DNA from: JALYXS01 sp051003795
GTDB lineage: Bacteria > Acidobacteriota > Terriglobia > Bryobacterales > Bryobacteraceae
Reading direction: 5' to 3'
DNA: 59,388 bases
Assembly (NCBI GenBank): GCA_051003795.1
Contig: JBPCKZ010000214.1
Coordinates: forward strand, 1 to 59,388
Positions 34,721 through 43,416 of the stretch are shown here, piece after piece. Under the pieces are notes generated by a model that saw only the letters and a program-made list of their open reading frames with translations, searched no databases and was not told where the DNA came from. A program made the position numbers and the translations under genes. How positions within the stretch are numbered: position 1 is the stretch's first letter; each line of letters begins with the position of its first letter.

Positions 34721-35200
34721 TCAACTTTGCCGGGCTTTGCTGTTCCGTACGGCCGTACGCGCTTCCGCGTCGGCCGTTTTCGCCCGCTCCGTTTCGCGTT
34801 TGTCGTGCATTTTCTTGCCTTTGGCAATCGCGAATTCAACTTTTACGCGACCGTGCTTTAAATAGATCCTGATGGGAATCAGCGAGAGCCCCTTCTCCCG
34901 CGTGGCGCCCAGCAGCTTATCGATTTCCTTTCGATGCAGCAGCATTTTGCGGCTGCGAATGGGGGCATGATTGGAGATATTGCCATGCGAGTACTCGCTG
35001 ATGTGGGCGTTCATCAACCACGCCTCGTTGCGGTCGATCATGGCGTAGCTTTCCCGAAGCTGAATCTTTCCGGCCCGGGCCGCCTTCACCTCGGTACCGG
35101 TCAAAACCAGCCCCGCCTCATACTTATCCAACAGAAAGTAGTTATGGCCGGCTTGGCGATTCTCACCCAGGATCTTGAAATCGTAATTTTTATCGGCCAA
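34721..35200 (-). CDS. smpB: SsrA-binding protein
   Basis: The 159-residue protein is a standard SmpB: LGENRQAGHNYFLLDKYEAG, then GLVLTGTEVKAARAGKIQLR, and the basic tail after GKKMHDKRETERAKTADAEA that enters the decoding centre. It delivers tmRNA to stalled ribosomes. The start is a TTG with GGAAAGAG nearby; no ATG is available in frame. No tmRNA gene was recognised in the window. Confidence 0.95.
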   Translation of the reverse strand: MADKNYDFKILGENRQAGHNYFLLDKYEAGLVLTGTEVKAARAGKIQLRESYAMIDRNEAWLMNAHISEYSHGNISNHAPIRSRKMLLHRKEIDKLLGATREKGLSLIPIRIYLKHGRVKVEFAIAKGKKMHDKRETERAKTADAEARTAVRNSKARQS

Positions 35201-35263
35201 CTGCGATGCTCTTTCCGCGATTGAACCTAAACGAAGGCAGTTCGATGTGCGTCAACACTTTAG

Positions 35264-37828
35264 ATGATAAGCCAGCACGCGCCGCTGCCGCTTGGCAGCC
35301 AAAGGCGCTTCCGTCCGATTCATGTTGTTGTCCTGATTGCATGCCTGCTGGCCGATTATCCCCCGCTCTCCGCCCGCACCCGGAAGGGCGACAAGTTTCT
35401 CGCCGAGGGCCGCGCCGCGGAGGTCCGCAAAGATTGGGATAAGGCGCTCGATTTCGACGAGAAAGCCCTGAGCGAAGATCCGACCGATGCCGCCTATCAG
35501 CTCGAAACGCGCCGCGTGCGGTTCGAATCCGCAAACTTCCACGTCAAGAATGGCCAGAAAATCCGAACCCAGGGCAAGCTGACCGAAGCGTTGCTGGAAT
35601 TTCAAAAAGCCTACGAAATCGATCCGTCGTTGGAGGTTGCCCAGCAAGAGGTTCAGCGTACTCGAACCATGATCGAGCGGGAACGCAAAAAAGCGGCTCA
35701 ACCGAAAACGCCGGGGGATGGGCAAGCCGCCGCGGAAAGTCCCGAAGAGCGGGGGCTTACGCCGCACGAACTGGCGAAAAAAGAAGAGAACGAGAAGTTC
35801 GAGAGCATGCTGCCCGTGCCCGAATTGCGGCCTCTCAATCCGCAGCCGATGAATCTCAAAATGAACAATCAGAAGCCCAAGATTCTTTTTGAGACCGTGG
35901 GCAAGATGGCTGGCATTAACGTCCTGTTCGACCCGGAATACGACAGTTCGCCCGGCAAGAATCAATCGATCGATCTCAACGGCTCGACCCTGGAACAGGC
36001 TCTCGATTACCTGTCCGTCGTCACGAAATCCTTCTGGAAGCCGCTATCGCCAAACACGATATTCGTCACGGTCGATAACCCGACCAAGCGCCGCGAATAT
36101 TCCGAGCAGGTGGTCAAGATTTTTTACTTAACGAATGTGACGTCTCCCCAGGAGCTGCAGGAAATCATAACCGCGCTGCGAACCGCCGTTGCAATTCAAA
36201 AGATCTTTCAATTCGCTTCGCAGAATGCCTTGATTATCCGCGCCGAAACGGATCAGATGGCGCTCGCCGAGAAAATCATCGCCGACCTCGACAAGCCGCG
36301 CTCGGAAGTCGTCGTCGACGTGATGGTGATGGAGGTCAGCCGGACGCACACCCGGAACCTTGCGGCGGCTTTCGCCTCCGGCGGGATTAACTCGAGTATC
36401 ATCTTCACCCCGCGCAACAGCATTCTGGGCCCCGTGACCGCCGCCACGAACACCGGTACAAGCACTACCGGCACCACTTCATCCGGTAGTAACGCGGTGG
36501 TCCCCAGTCTGGGAACGACCAGCGGCACAACGGGAACGAGCGCGGGAACCACCGCCGGATCGCCCATCCTCCTTCCCAACCTGAAGCGAATTTCGACCGC
36601 CGATTACTCTTTGACCAACGTCCCCGGAGCGTTTCTCGAAGCGTTATTGAAAGATAGCGGCACGCGCGTATTGCAGGCCCCTCAAGTCCGCGCGGTGGAC
36701 AACCAGAAGGGGATTATCAAGCTGGGCGATAAGGTCCCCACGGCCACGGGAAGCTTTGGCGGATTCGGCGGCGTGGGCAATGTGGGAATCAGCTCGCTGC
36801 CGACCACGCAGTTCACGTTCCTCGACGTCGGCGTGAACCTCGAGATCACGCCGCACGTGCACGACGCCAATGAGGTTTCGCTGCACCTCGATATCGATAT
36901 CTCGCAAGTCAAGGATCACATCGATCTCGGGGGCATTTCACAGCCCATTATCGGCCAGCGGCGGTTGACTCTCGATGTACGCATGAAGGATGGGGAGGTA
37001 AACGTACTAGGCGGATTGATCCAGCAACAGGACAGCAAGACCACCACGGGATTGCCCGGATTGTCGAAAATTCCTGTTTTGGGGCGGCTATTCAGCCAGG
37101 AGCAGATTGAAAAGGACCAGAGCGAACTGCTGATCACCCTGATTCCCCATATTGTGCGTTCGCCCGAGATTACGGAGTTGAACACCAAGGGTGTGGCCGC
37201 TGGAAACGAGACGAACATCAAGCTGAATTACGCGCCGCGGAAACCGGAGCCGGGCGGCATGCCGGCCATTTCGGTTAATCCCCCGGCCGCGGCCGCGACG
37301 CCTCCGGCAACAACTCCCGCGACACCTACGGCGACACCCCCGGCGACACCCCCGGCAACGCCTCCGGCAACCGCCCCGCCCGCGCCGGGGACGCCGGTTT
37401 CCCCCGCGGTTGAGCCCCTGCGCGTGTTCTTCGCGCAACCGAGCATGGACGCGCCGCTCAGTTCCGCAATCACCGTCTCCCTGCAAGCCGAGGGCGTGAC
37501 GGATCTCGCTTCGCTCCAGGCGCAGTTGAAGTTCGACCCCAAGATCCTGCGGATGAACAGCGTGACGGCCGGCGGTCTATTGCAACGCGATGGGCCGGCG
37601 CTCGAGCCGTCGAAGAACATTCTGAACGATTCGGGCGACGCGACGGTGAGCCTTGCGCGCGCTCCCGGGAAACCGGGGGTTGCCGGCTCGGGCGGGTTGA
37701 TCGATATCGTATTTCAGGCCGTGGGGAAGGGGACGACGACGGTGACGATCCCCCAACTGACTCTAAAGAATTCCGCCGGCCAACCCATTGCAACGCCCGC
37801 GCCGGCTTTGACCGTCAATGTAAAGTAG
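35264..37828 (+). CDS. Secretin (type II/IV secretion-like) with TPR and C-terminal cohesin-like domain
   Basis: The 854-residue protein has a signal-like N-terminus (about 18-36) and TPR-type helices at 42-130 (KDWDKALDFDEKALSEDPTD). N-domains lie at about 195-345, including LEQALDYLSVVTKSFWKPLS and LIIRAETDQMALAEKIIADL. The secretin beta-barrel core is at about 440-635, with VPGAFLEALLKDSGTRVLQA, LDVGVNLEITPHVHD and the closing ELLITLIPHIVRSPEI. A Pro/Thr/Ala linker (about 660-715) joins it to a final domain (718-854) with a cohesin-like pattern (ITVSLQAEGVTDLASLQAQL, LKFDPKILRMNSVTAGGLL, DIVFQAVGKGTTTVTI). It would form an outer-membrane pore for secretion or pili. A pseudopilin gene starts at the next base after its stop, so the set is one operon. 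Confidence 0.9.
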   Translation: MISQHAPLPLGSQRRFRPIHVVVLIACLLADYPPLSARTRKGDKFLAEGRAAEVRKDWDKALDFDEKALSEDPTDAAYQLETRRVRFESANFHVKNGQKIRTQGKLTEALLEFQKAYEIDPSLEVAQQEVQRTRTMIERERKKAAQPKTPGDGQAAAESPEERGLTPHELAKKEENEKFESMLPVPELRPLNPQPMNLKMNNQKPKILFETVGKMAGINVLFDPEYDSSPGKNQSIDLNGSTLEQALDYLSVVTKSFWKPLSPNTIFVTVDNPTKRREYSEQVVKIFYLTNVTSPQELQEIITALRTAVAIQKIFQFASQNALIIRAETDQMALAEKIIADLDKPRSEVVVDVMVMEVSRTHTRNLAAAFASGGINSSIIFTPRNSILGPVTAATNTGTSTTGTTSSGSNAVVPSLGTTSGTTGTSAGTTAGSPILLPNLKRISTADYSLTNVPGAFLEALLKDSGTRVLQAPQVRAVDNQKGIIKLGDKVPTATGSFGGFGGVGNVGISSLPTTQFTFLDVGVNLEITPHVHDANEVSLHLDIDISQVKDHIDLGGISQPIIGQRRLTLDVRMKDGEVNVLGGLIQQQDSKTTTGLPGLSKIPVLGRLFSQEQIEKDQSELLITLIPHIVRSPEITELNTKGVAAGNETNIKLNYAPRKPEPGGMPAISVNPPAAAATPPATTPATPTATPPATPPATPPATAPPAPGTPVSPAVEPLRVFFAQPSMDAPLSSAITVSLQAEGVTDLASLQAQLKFDPKILRMNSVTAGGLLQRDGPALEPSKNILNDSGDATVSLARAPGKPGVAGSGGLIDIVFQAVGKGTTTVTIPQLTLKNSAGQPIATPAPALTVNVK

Positions 37829-38305
37829 ATGCGCTTTTCCGGTAAAAATTCGCGATCGGGGATGACGCTGGTCGAGCTCATCGTCGCTTTCACCATCATG
37901 CTGCTGCTCACCACCATGGCCGTTCCGCTCGCGCGCTCCAAGGTCCGGCGCAATCGCGAACGCGAATACCGCATTGCCCTGGACGAAATACGCAAGGCCA
38001 TCGACAAGTTCAAGGATGCGGTGGACTTGGGCAAGATTCCGATGCCGAAAATTGAAAGCAACGGTTATCCCGAAACGCTCGAATCCCTGGTCGAAGGCGT
38101 GAAGGGCGCGGGCCCGCAAGCCGACACCAAAGTGAAATTCCTCCGCCACATCCCCAAAGACCCGTTCACCAATTCGACCGATTGGGGCAAGCGCAGCATG
38201 CAGGACGACCCGAAATCCTCCGGCTGGGGCGGTCAAAACGTTTTCGACGTGTACACCAAGAGCAATGAAAAGGCGGCCGATGGCACCCCGTATTCGGAAT
38301 GGTAG
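37829..38305 (+). CDS. Type II secretion pseudopilin-like protein (first)
   Basis: The 158-residue protein has a prepilin peptidase site SRSGMTLVELIVAFTIML, with cleavage after the Gly and Glu at position +5, and the hydrophobic N-terminal helix of the GspG/pseudopilin class. The soluble part includes REREYRIALDEIRKAIDKF and ends KAADGTPYSEW, a GspG-like C-terminal pattern. It starts directly after the secretin stop. Its last 26 bases are also the first 26 of the next gene, in another frame. Confidence 0.85.
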   Translation: MRFSGKNSRSGMTLVELIVAFTIMLLLTTMAVPLARSKVRRNREREYRIALDEIRKAIDKFKDAVDLGKIPMPKIESNGYPETLESLVEGVKGAGPQADTKVKFLRHIPKDPFTNSTDWGKRSMQDDPKSSGWGGQNVFDVYTKSNEKAADGTPYSEW

Positions 38306-38684
38306 AAACGGTTTCACCCTCATCGAGCTGATGATCGTGATGGCGATTATCGTCATCCTGGTGTCGATCTCGATTCCGTACTACCAGAAGTCGATTCTGC
38401 GCGCCAAAGAGAGCGTCCTGCACAATAACTTGTTCACCGTCCGGACAGTGCTCGACGAATACACTTACGACAAGCAGAAGGCGCCGCAATCTCTTCAGGA
38501 CCTGGTGAGCGAAGGCTATTTGCGCGAGGTTCCCCGGGACCCCATCGAAGGCAACAACACGTCGTGGAAAATAATCATGGAAGACGCCGGGCAAAGCGTC
38601 AATCAGAACGAGCCCGGAATATTCGACGTCCACAGCGGATCGGATAAAATGAGCCTGGATGGGACCCCGTATGCGGAATGGTAA
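38280..38684 (+). CDS. Type II secretion pseudopilin-like protein (second, GspG type)
   Basis: From the ATG at 38280 the protein has 134 residues. NGRNGFTLIELMIVMAIIVI is a strong prepilin cleavage site and membrane helix, followed by RAKESVLHNNLFTVRTVLDE, SLQDLVSEGYLREVPRDPIE and the ending MSLDGTPYAEW. This is the GspG/major pseudopilin pattern. It overlaps the preceding gene by 26 bp and the following gene by 26 bp. An ATG at 38265 would extend it by five residues. Confidence 0.88.
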   Translation: MAPRIRNGRNGFTLIELMIVMAIIVILVSISIPYYQKSILRAKESVLHNNLFTVRTVLDEYTYDKQKAPQSLQDLVSEGYLREVPRDPIEGNNTSWKIIMEDAGQSVNQNEPGIFDVHSGSDKMSLDGTPYAEW

Positions 38685-40845
38685 ACCGGTTTTCCTTCTA
38701 CCCTTAATCTTCACGGCGATCTTTCCATTCACCGCAACCGCCCAAAACACCGCTCTTTATTGCAACGCCAGCGCGGTCCCGGCGCTTGTCCGCACGGAAG
38801 GCCTGGCCGAACGCCTCGGCGATATTCTTCTGCAATGCAGCGGCGGAACTCCGGGCGCGGCCAGCACGACCAACCTCACGATCTTCCTCGCGGCGAACGT
38901 CACGAATCGCATTTCGGCCGCGAATGTTCCCGATATCGGCGTTACGGTCGATACCGGCTCGGGACCCGTGCCCGCCAACGCTTCGATTCAGCTTGCGGGC
39001 GCAAATGCGATTTCGATCGACGCTCTAACCTTTACCGTCCCCGCTTCGAAGGCGGTGAACATCCGCATTAGCAATATTCGCGCGAGCGTCAGCCAGCTTG
39101 GCCTGGCGGCGCAATTGCCGGTCATTGCCAACCTCGCGTCCAACGGTTTCAATTTCACCACGCCCGTGCTGACGCTGGGCTTTCTCAATCGCGGATTGTT
39201 GTCGATCGGCGCCACTACCTCGATTCGATGCACGGGGTCCGCGCTGCCGGCCACGACCGATCTTCCCAGCCTTTTCGCCGCCGGCACGCGCTTTGTGTCG
39301 ACGCGCGTCACCGAAGGATACGCCCAAGCTTTCACTCCGAAAGATCCTTTTTCCGATACGGGCACGCGAATTTTGGTGAGCTACACCGGTTTTCCAACTG
39401 GCGCTCGGTTATTTATCCCCGACGTAATTGCGGGATCGAGCGCGCTCCAGCCCACCGCCGGCGGCGACTTGGGCGCGCCCCAAACGGGCGGAGCGTATGC
39501 GCCGTCTGCTGCGGGATCGTTGCTGCTGGCCCGCGTAAGCGGGGCGGACGCGCGCGGCGCCGGAGGCACGCCGGTCTATATGCCCGCAAGTCCGGGTTCG
39601 GGCGCGGTTGCTTTCACTTCCGCGAGCGAAGTGCCGCTCGCCAATGGCGCGGGAGCGGCGGTTTACGAAGTCGTCGACGCGAATCCTTACGCTCGGGAGG
39701 GCGCGCAATTTCCGACGTTCCTGGGGCTCGGGCCGCAGTCGAGCGCAAATCCGGTTACCGCGACGGAAACGGTGTCCTTCGCTCCGGTTTCGACAGTTGC
39801 GGTTGCCTCCGCATCCGAGCCCGTGCCACGCTACCTCGCGACCCCGCCTCCATCCGATTGCGGCGCGGTGGGCGATTGCGGCGCGAATTATTTTCCGAGC
39901 CTGCAGGTGGACGCCGCGTCGCTTCAGTTCGCCGCCGTTTCCGGCGGAGCGGCCCAGATCCAATTCGTTCCATTCCGCAACCAGGGCGGCGGCGTGCTGC
40001 AGTTCGCGGATTCTATTTTTTTTTACCAGTCCGGCGCGGGCTGGTTGTCCGTCGATCCGCCATCTGGCGCGGCGCCGGCAACGCTGCGCGCGGTGGCGAA
40101 TCCGTCGAAGTTGCCCCCTGGAACTTATCGGGCGGCGATCTTGCTCGATGGCGGGCCGATCGCCGGGAGCCGTAGCATCCCGGTGACGTTTAGCGTGAGC
40201 GCGGCGCCGATTACACCCCCGGTCGCCCCTCCAACATCCGTTCCACCGTCTGCGCCGCCGATCGCGGTATCGAGCGTGACGAATGCGGCATCGTTACAGG
40301 CTGGGCCGCTCGTGGCAGGGTCGCTCGGGACCGTCAAAGGCGGTAATTTTAGCGGAAAAACGCTTGCGGTCGCGTTTGACGGGATACCGGCAACGGTGCT
40401 TTACAGCAGTGCCACGCAGATCAACTTCCAACTTCCCGATGCGCTGATAGGCAAGACCTCGGCGCAGTTGGTGATCACGGTGGATGGGGTGAGCAGCGCG
40501 GCCCAGACTGTCGCCCTGGCTCCCGTCGCCCCGGCGATTTTCAGCGGAGGGATCTTGAATCAGGACAGCAGCGTCAACTCCCGGACCGGCCCAGCCACGC
40601 CTGGGAGCATTCTGCAGATTTTCGCGACGGGATTAATTTCCCCGGACGGAACGGGTGTCGTGGCGGTGAAATTTCCCGATCGCGACAGTTCCATTCCGCT
40701 GTATGCCGGGGCTGCGCCGGGGATTCCGGGCGTCCAACAGGTGAATGTGGCCATTCCGGCGGATTTGGCGGGACCCCCGACATCCGAGATAAAGGTGTGC
40801 TCGGGCGACGCGTGCAGTTCGCCCATCGCGATCTACTTGCAGTAA
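38659..40845 (+). CDS. Large secreted protein with BACON-like and Solibacter C-terminal (TIGR03437-type) domains
   Basis: The 728-residue protein opens with a signal peptide (VFLLPLIFTAIFPFTATAQ). The first 400 residues are Ala/Gly/Thr/Ser-rich beta structure without recognised motifs. Around 415-515 (LQVDAASLQFAAVSGGAAQI, then GWLSVDPPSGAAPATLRAVA) is a BACON-like Ig fold. A Pro-rich spacer follows, then the C-terminal domain from about 535 (SVTNAASLQAGPLVAGSLGT, YSSATQINFQLPDALIGKTS, PGSILQIFATGLISPDGTG), the repeated C-terminal module of Solibacter-type exported proteins. Its start overlaps the pseudopilin gene by 26 bp, so it may be a substrate or surface part of this secretion machine. 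Function unknown. Confidence 0.8.
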   Translation: MGPRMRNGKPVFLLPLIFTAIFPFTATAQNTALYCNASAVPALVRTEGLAERLGDILLQCSGGTPGAASTTNLTIFLAANVTNRISAANVPDIGVTVDTGSGPVPANASIQLAGANAISIDALTFTVPASKAVNIRISNIRASVSQLGLAAQLPVIANLASNGFNFTTPVLTLGFLNRGLLSIGATTSIRCTGSALPATTDLPSLFAAGTRFVSTRVTEGYAQAFTPKDPFSDTGTRILVSYTGFPTGARLFIPDVIAGSSALQPTAGGDLGAPQTGGAYAPSAAGSLLLARVSGADARGAGGTPVYMPASPGSGAVAFTSASEVPLANGAGAAVYEVVDANPYAREGAQFPTFLGLGPQSSANPVTATETVSFAPVSTVAVASASEPVPRYLATPPPSDCGAVGDCGANYFPSLQVDAASLQFAAVSGGAAQIQFVPFRNQGGGVLQFADSIFFYQSGAGWLSVDPPSGAAPATLRAVANPSKLPPGTYRAAILLDGGPIAGSRSIPVTFSVSAAPITPPVAPPTSVPPSAPPIAVSSVTNAASLQAGPLVAGSLGTVKGGNFSGKTLAVAFDGIPATVLYSSATQINFQLPDALIGKTSAQLVITVDGVSSAAQTVALAPVAPAIFSGGILNQDSSVNSRTGPATPGSILQIFATGLISPDGTGVVAVKFPDRDSSIPLYAGAAPGIPGVQQVNVAIPADLAGPPTSEIKVCSGDACSSPIAIYLQ

Positions 40846-40849
40846 GCCG

Positions 40850-41617
40850 TTACTTCGTCTTGGTTGGCGTTTTCTTATGCAGGCTGGCGGAGCCCGAGCC
40901 GCCGTTGGTCAAGCCCTCGAAACCGGGAGCTTCAACATACTTCCAGCCGTGGCCTTCGTTCCAAGGGCCTCGGACGTCCGTTTCGCCCTGATCCCCGGTA
41001 CCCGTCGAATCGTTGAAATACTCGTCGACTAGCCCGGGGGTGGGCGGAATCTTTCCGATGGAAAGCGCCGGTTTGCCCATGCTTTCCAGAGCCAGCATGA
41101 ACGCTTTCATGTGCGTAATCTCGCGCGTCATCAAAAACTGAAGCGCGTCCTTCGTTCCCGGGTCGTCGCAGAAATCGATTAGCCGTTCGTAAACGATCTT
41201 GGCGCGCGCTTCCGCCGCGATGTTGCTCCGTAGATCGACATCCAACTCGCCGGTGACCTTCAGGTAGTCCGCGGTCCAGGCATTGCCCATCGAATTACAC
41301 AGAGTCACGCCGCCGCCGCCCGCGATCGCGACGAGCGGGTCGGCTTCCGCCGCTTCCTTCGACTTCTTCATCGGCTTCAAGTGCATGCGGGCCAGCGTTC
41401 CAACGATCTCGAGATGGCTCAACTCTTCCGTCCCGATATCCATCAAAAGGTCTTTCCGGTCCGGATCGGTGCAGTTCAGGCCCTGGATGGAATATTGCAT
41501 GGCCGCCGCTAGTTCGCCGTTCGCGCCGCCGAATTGCTCCAAAAGCATATTGCCAAAGCGTGGATCCGGGGTTCCAACGTTGACGGTATACATTAACTTT
41601 TTAAGGTGATGATACAT
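40850..41617 (-). CDS. Manganese catalase
   Basis: From the ATG at 41617 the protein has 255 residues and the dimanganese catalase fold. The helix-bundle metal ligands are visible in LLEQFGGANGELAAAMQYSI (Glu), IGTEELSHLEIVGTLARMHL (Glu and His), NIAAEARAKIVYERL (Glu) and LMTREITHMKAFMLALESMG (Glu and His). It splits hydrogen peroxide without haem. The C-terminal 40 residues are Gly/Ser/Lys-rich. The gene ends 4 bp from the secreted protein gene's stop, tail to tail, with no terminator seen. Confidence 0.95.
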   Translation of the reverse strand: MYHHLKKLMYTVNVGTPDPRFGNMLLEQFGGANGELAAAMQYSIQGLNCTDPDRKDLLMDIGTEELSHLEIVGTLARMHLKPMKKSKEAAEADPLVAIAGGGGVTLCNSMGNAWTADYLKVTGELDVDLRSNIAAEARAKIVYERLIDFCDDPGTKDALQFLMTREITHMKAFMLALESMGKPALSIGKIPPTPGLVDEYFNDSTGTGDQGETDVRGPWNEGHGWKYVEAPGFEGLTNGGSGSASLHKKTPTKTK

Positions 41618-41680
41618 ACGGTAGTCCTTTGTTAGAGTTTGACTTCCGTACAACCAAGCACTTTGCGGCCCACAGTGCGA

Positions 41681-42007
41681 TCAGGCCGGAACTTTCACTT
41701 CCACCCGAGCATGCATTTCGGGAACTATCCGGCCCTGGGGACTCAAGGCGGCTTGTAGGTTCGCCAGTTGATGGGAAAAACTCGCGACGCTCTCAACGGT
41801 GAGATTCGCTTCGGCGGGCAGAGGCATCCCGGCTTGCGGCTTTTCCGTATTCTGCAATCCCTTCCAGACGGCGCTCATCTCGTAAACATCCCGCAATGCA
41901 GTTCCACGTTGTTTTCTCCAGCCGCTTCTTCGATTGGAGACAGCGGCGAACACCATCAGCCCGATCATGCCCGCCGAGCAGGTGTAAATCGGTGTCATTG
42001 AATCCAT
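41681..42007 (-). CDS. Small protein with N-terminal membrane segment
   Basis: The 108-residue protein begins with a short hydrophobic region (CSAGMIGLMVFAAVSNRR) followed by a hydrophilic helical part (SVASFSHQLANLQAALSPQG). I do not recognise it. It lies 63 bp upstream of the manganese catalase start on the same strand and might be in its operon. Confidence 0.5.
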   Translation of the reverse strand: MDSMTPIYTCSAGMIGLMVFAAVSNRRSGWRKQRGTALRDVYEMSAVWKGLQNTEKPQAGMPLPAEANLTVESVASFSHQLANLQAALSPQGRIVPEMHARVEVKVPA

Positions 42008-42055
42008 ATTGCCTAATTAGTCGGCGGAAAAGCAAATAATCTTTAGGTTAATGAG

Positions 42056-43390
42056 TTAGAAAGGCAGGCGGGAACGCATCCAATGAAAGAGAATATAGGT
42101 GTCGAGTGCCAAAGATATGTGTTTTGTGTAGTATAGATCGTATTCGAGCCAAGCGAGCGAATTCAGTTCCGATCCGTTAAGTCCAGTCTGGATGCGGCTC
42201 CAACCGGTAATTCCGGGCTTAACCGTATGCCTTTGGTTGTAAAACGGGAGGTATTCCGTTAATATGCGAACGAATTCCGGCCGTTCCGGCCGCGGCCCGA
42301 CCAACGCCATTTCGCCGCGTACGACATTGAACAGATAGGGCAAATTCTCAAGATGCGTGCGCCGCAGCCAGGAGCCCAAGGAGGTCAACTGCAAATCGGG
42401 GCCTAGTACGCGGAAACTGCTGAGCCTAAAACGCAATCCGTTGAAGCCAATTCGCTCCTGGGTCGCCAGCACCCGGCCCCGCGAACCCGCTTTTATCGCG
42501 ATTCCGATCGCAATGAACAGCGGGAGGCAAATGGCGATACTCAAGATGGCGATCAGGTTGGTATAAATGGATTGCAGCGCCACGCTGCCCGGCCGCGATC
42601 GCAATTCGTTATCGAAAATGATTTGCGACGGCCGGAATTCCCGGGAGCACACGCGCCCGCATATCTCTTCGTAGGTGGTGGCCGCTTCTTCCACGTCGAT
42701 GCCGCCGGCGCTTATCTCGAGCAGCGCCTTAATGGGCAGCCGGTTTCGCCAATCGGCCATTCCAACGACGATACGGCGCGGCTTGAACTCATCCACGATC
42801 CGCTTTATGGAGGAAGCCGGCCCCAGTACGGCGCCCCCCGCCAAAAGCGAACCCGGTTCGCGATCGTCGTCGATGTATCCGGCCACGCTCATGCCAAGTT
42901 CCGGGCGGGCCAGGATTTGGGCGGCAATCTCCCGAACCACATCGCCCGTTCCCAGGAAAACCACCTTCTGCGTTCCGAAGAGCCTCCAAACGTAAACGCT
43001 GTAGAACATGCGCCACAAAAGTAACGCAGCCAGGCAACACGCGGTGCCGGCGATCATCACAAGGCGGGGAAGGCGGAGGCCTTCGCCCAGGTAGCCGAGC
43101 AGGCCTTGCACGATGAGCGCGATGCCGAAAACATTGCACAGCTGCAACACCAACGATTTGCGGGAGGCGAGGCGTCCTTTCGTGTATAGCTGGTTGAAGT
43201 ACAGTCCGAACAGAATACTCACGGTCACCAGCAGGATCCGGAGCAGGCCGTTGTCGTTCAGCAGGTATTGCGACGCGCGCGCGCGGAAATAGGCGAGGCA
43301 ACTGAACAGATAGCAGGAATAAATGAGAACAAATTCGGATCCCAACAGCGCGGAGAGCCGCGACGGAAGAAAATGTTTAAATAACCGCAC
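42056..43390 (-). CDS. Polyprenyl-phosphate glycosyl-1-phosphate transferase (WbaP/WcaJ-type)
   Basis: The 444-residue protein starts at a GTG. Four or five N-terminal TM helices (to about 125) precede a CoA-binding-like Rossmann domain (VFLGTGDVVREIAAQILARP). A final membrane helix (AILSIAICLPLFIAIGIAIK) precedes the catalytic domain with ATQERIGFNGLRFRLSSFRV, LRRTHLENLPYLFNVVRGEM and ALVGPRPERPEFV, and KPGITGWSRIQTG. It moves a sugar phosphate from UDP-sugar to undecaprenyl phosphate, starting exopolysaccharide or O-unit synthesis. The canonical opening of the core is less exact than usual (SFRVLGPD for SMRxDA). The adjacent WecA-like gene lies 26 bp upstream. Confidence 0.88.
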   Translation of the reverse strand: MRLFKHFLPSRLSALLGSEFVLIYSCYLFSCLAYFRARASQYLLNDNGLLRILLVTVSILFGLYFNQLYTKGRLASRKSLVLQLCNVFGIALIVQGLLGYLGEGLRLPRLVMIAGTACCLAALLLWRMFYSVYVWRLFGTQKVVFLGTGDVVREIAAQILARPELGMSVAGYIDDDREPGSLLAGGAVLGPASSIKRIVDEFKPRRIVVGMADWRNRLPIKALLEISAGGIDVEEAATTYEEICGRVCSREFRPSQIIFDNELRSRPGSVALQSIYTNLIAILSIAICLPLFIAIGIAIKAGSRGRVLATQERIGFNGLRFRLSSFRVLGPDLQLTSLGSWLRRTHLENLPYLFNVVRGEMALVGPRPERPEFVRILTEYLPFYNQRHTVKPGITGWSRIQTGLNGSELNSLAWLEYDLYYTKHISLALDTYILFHWMRSRLPF

Positions 43391-43416
43391 GCGCGCCCCA
43401 GCCCATTAGCGTTGGT

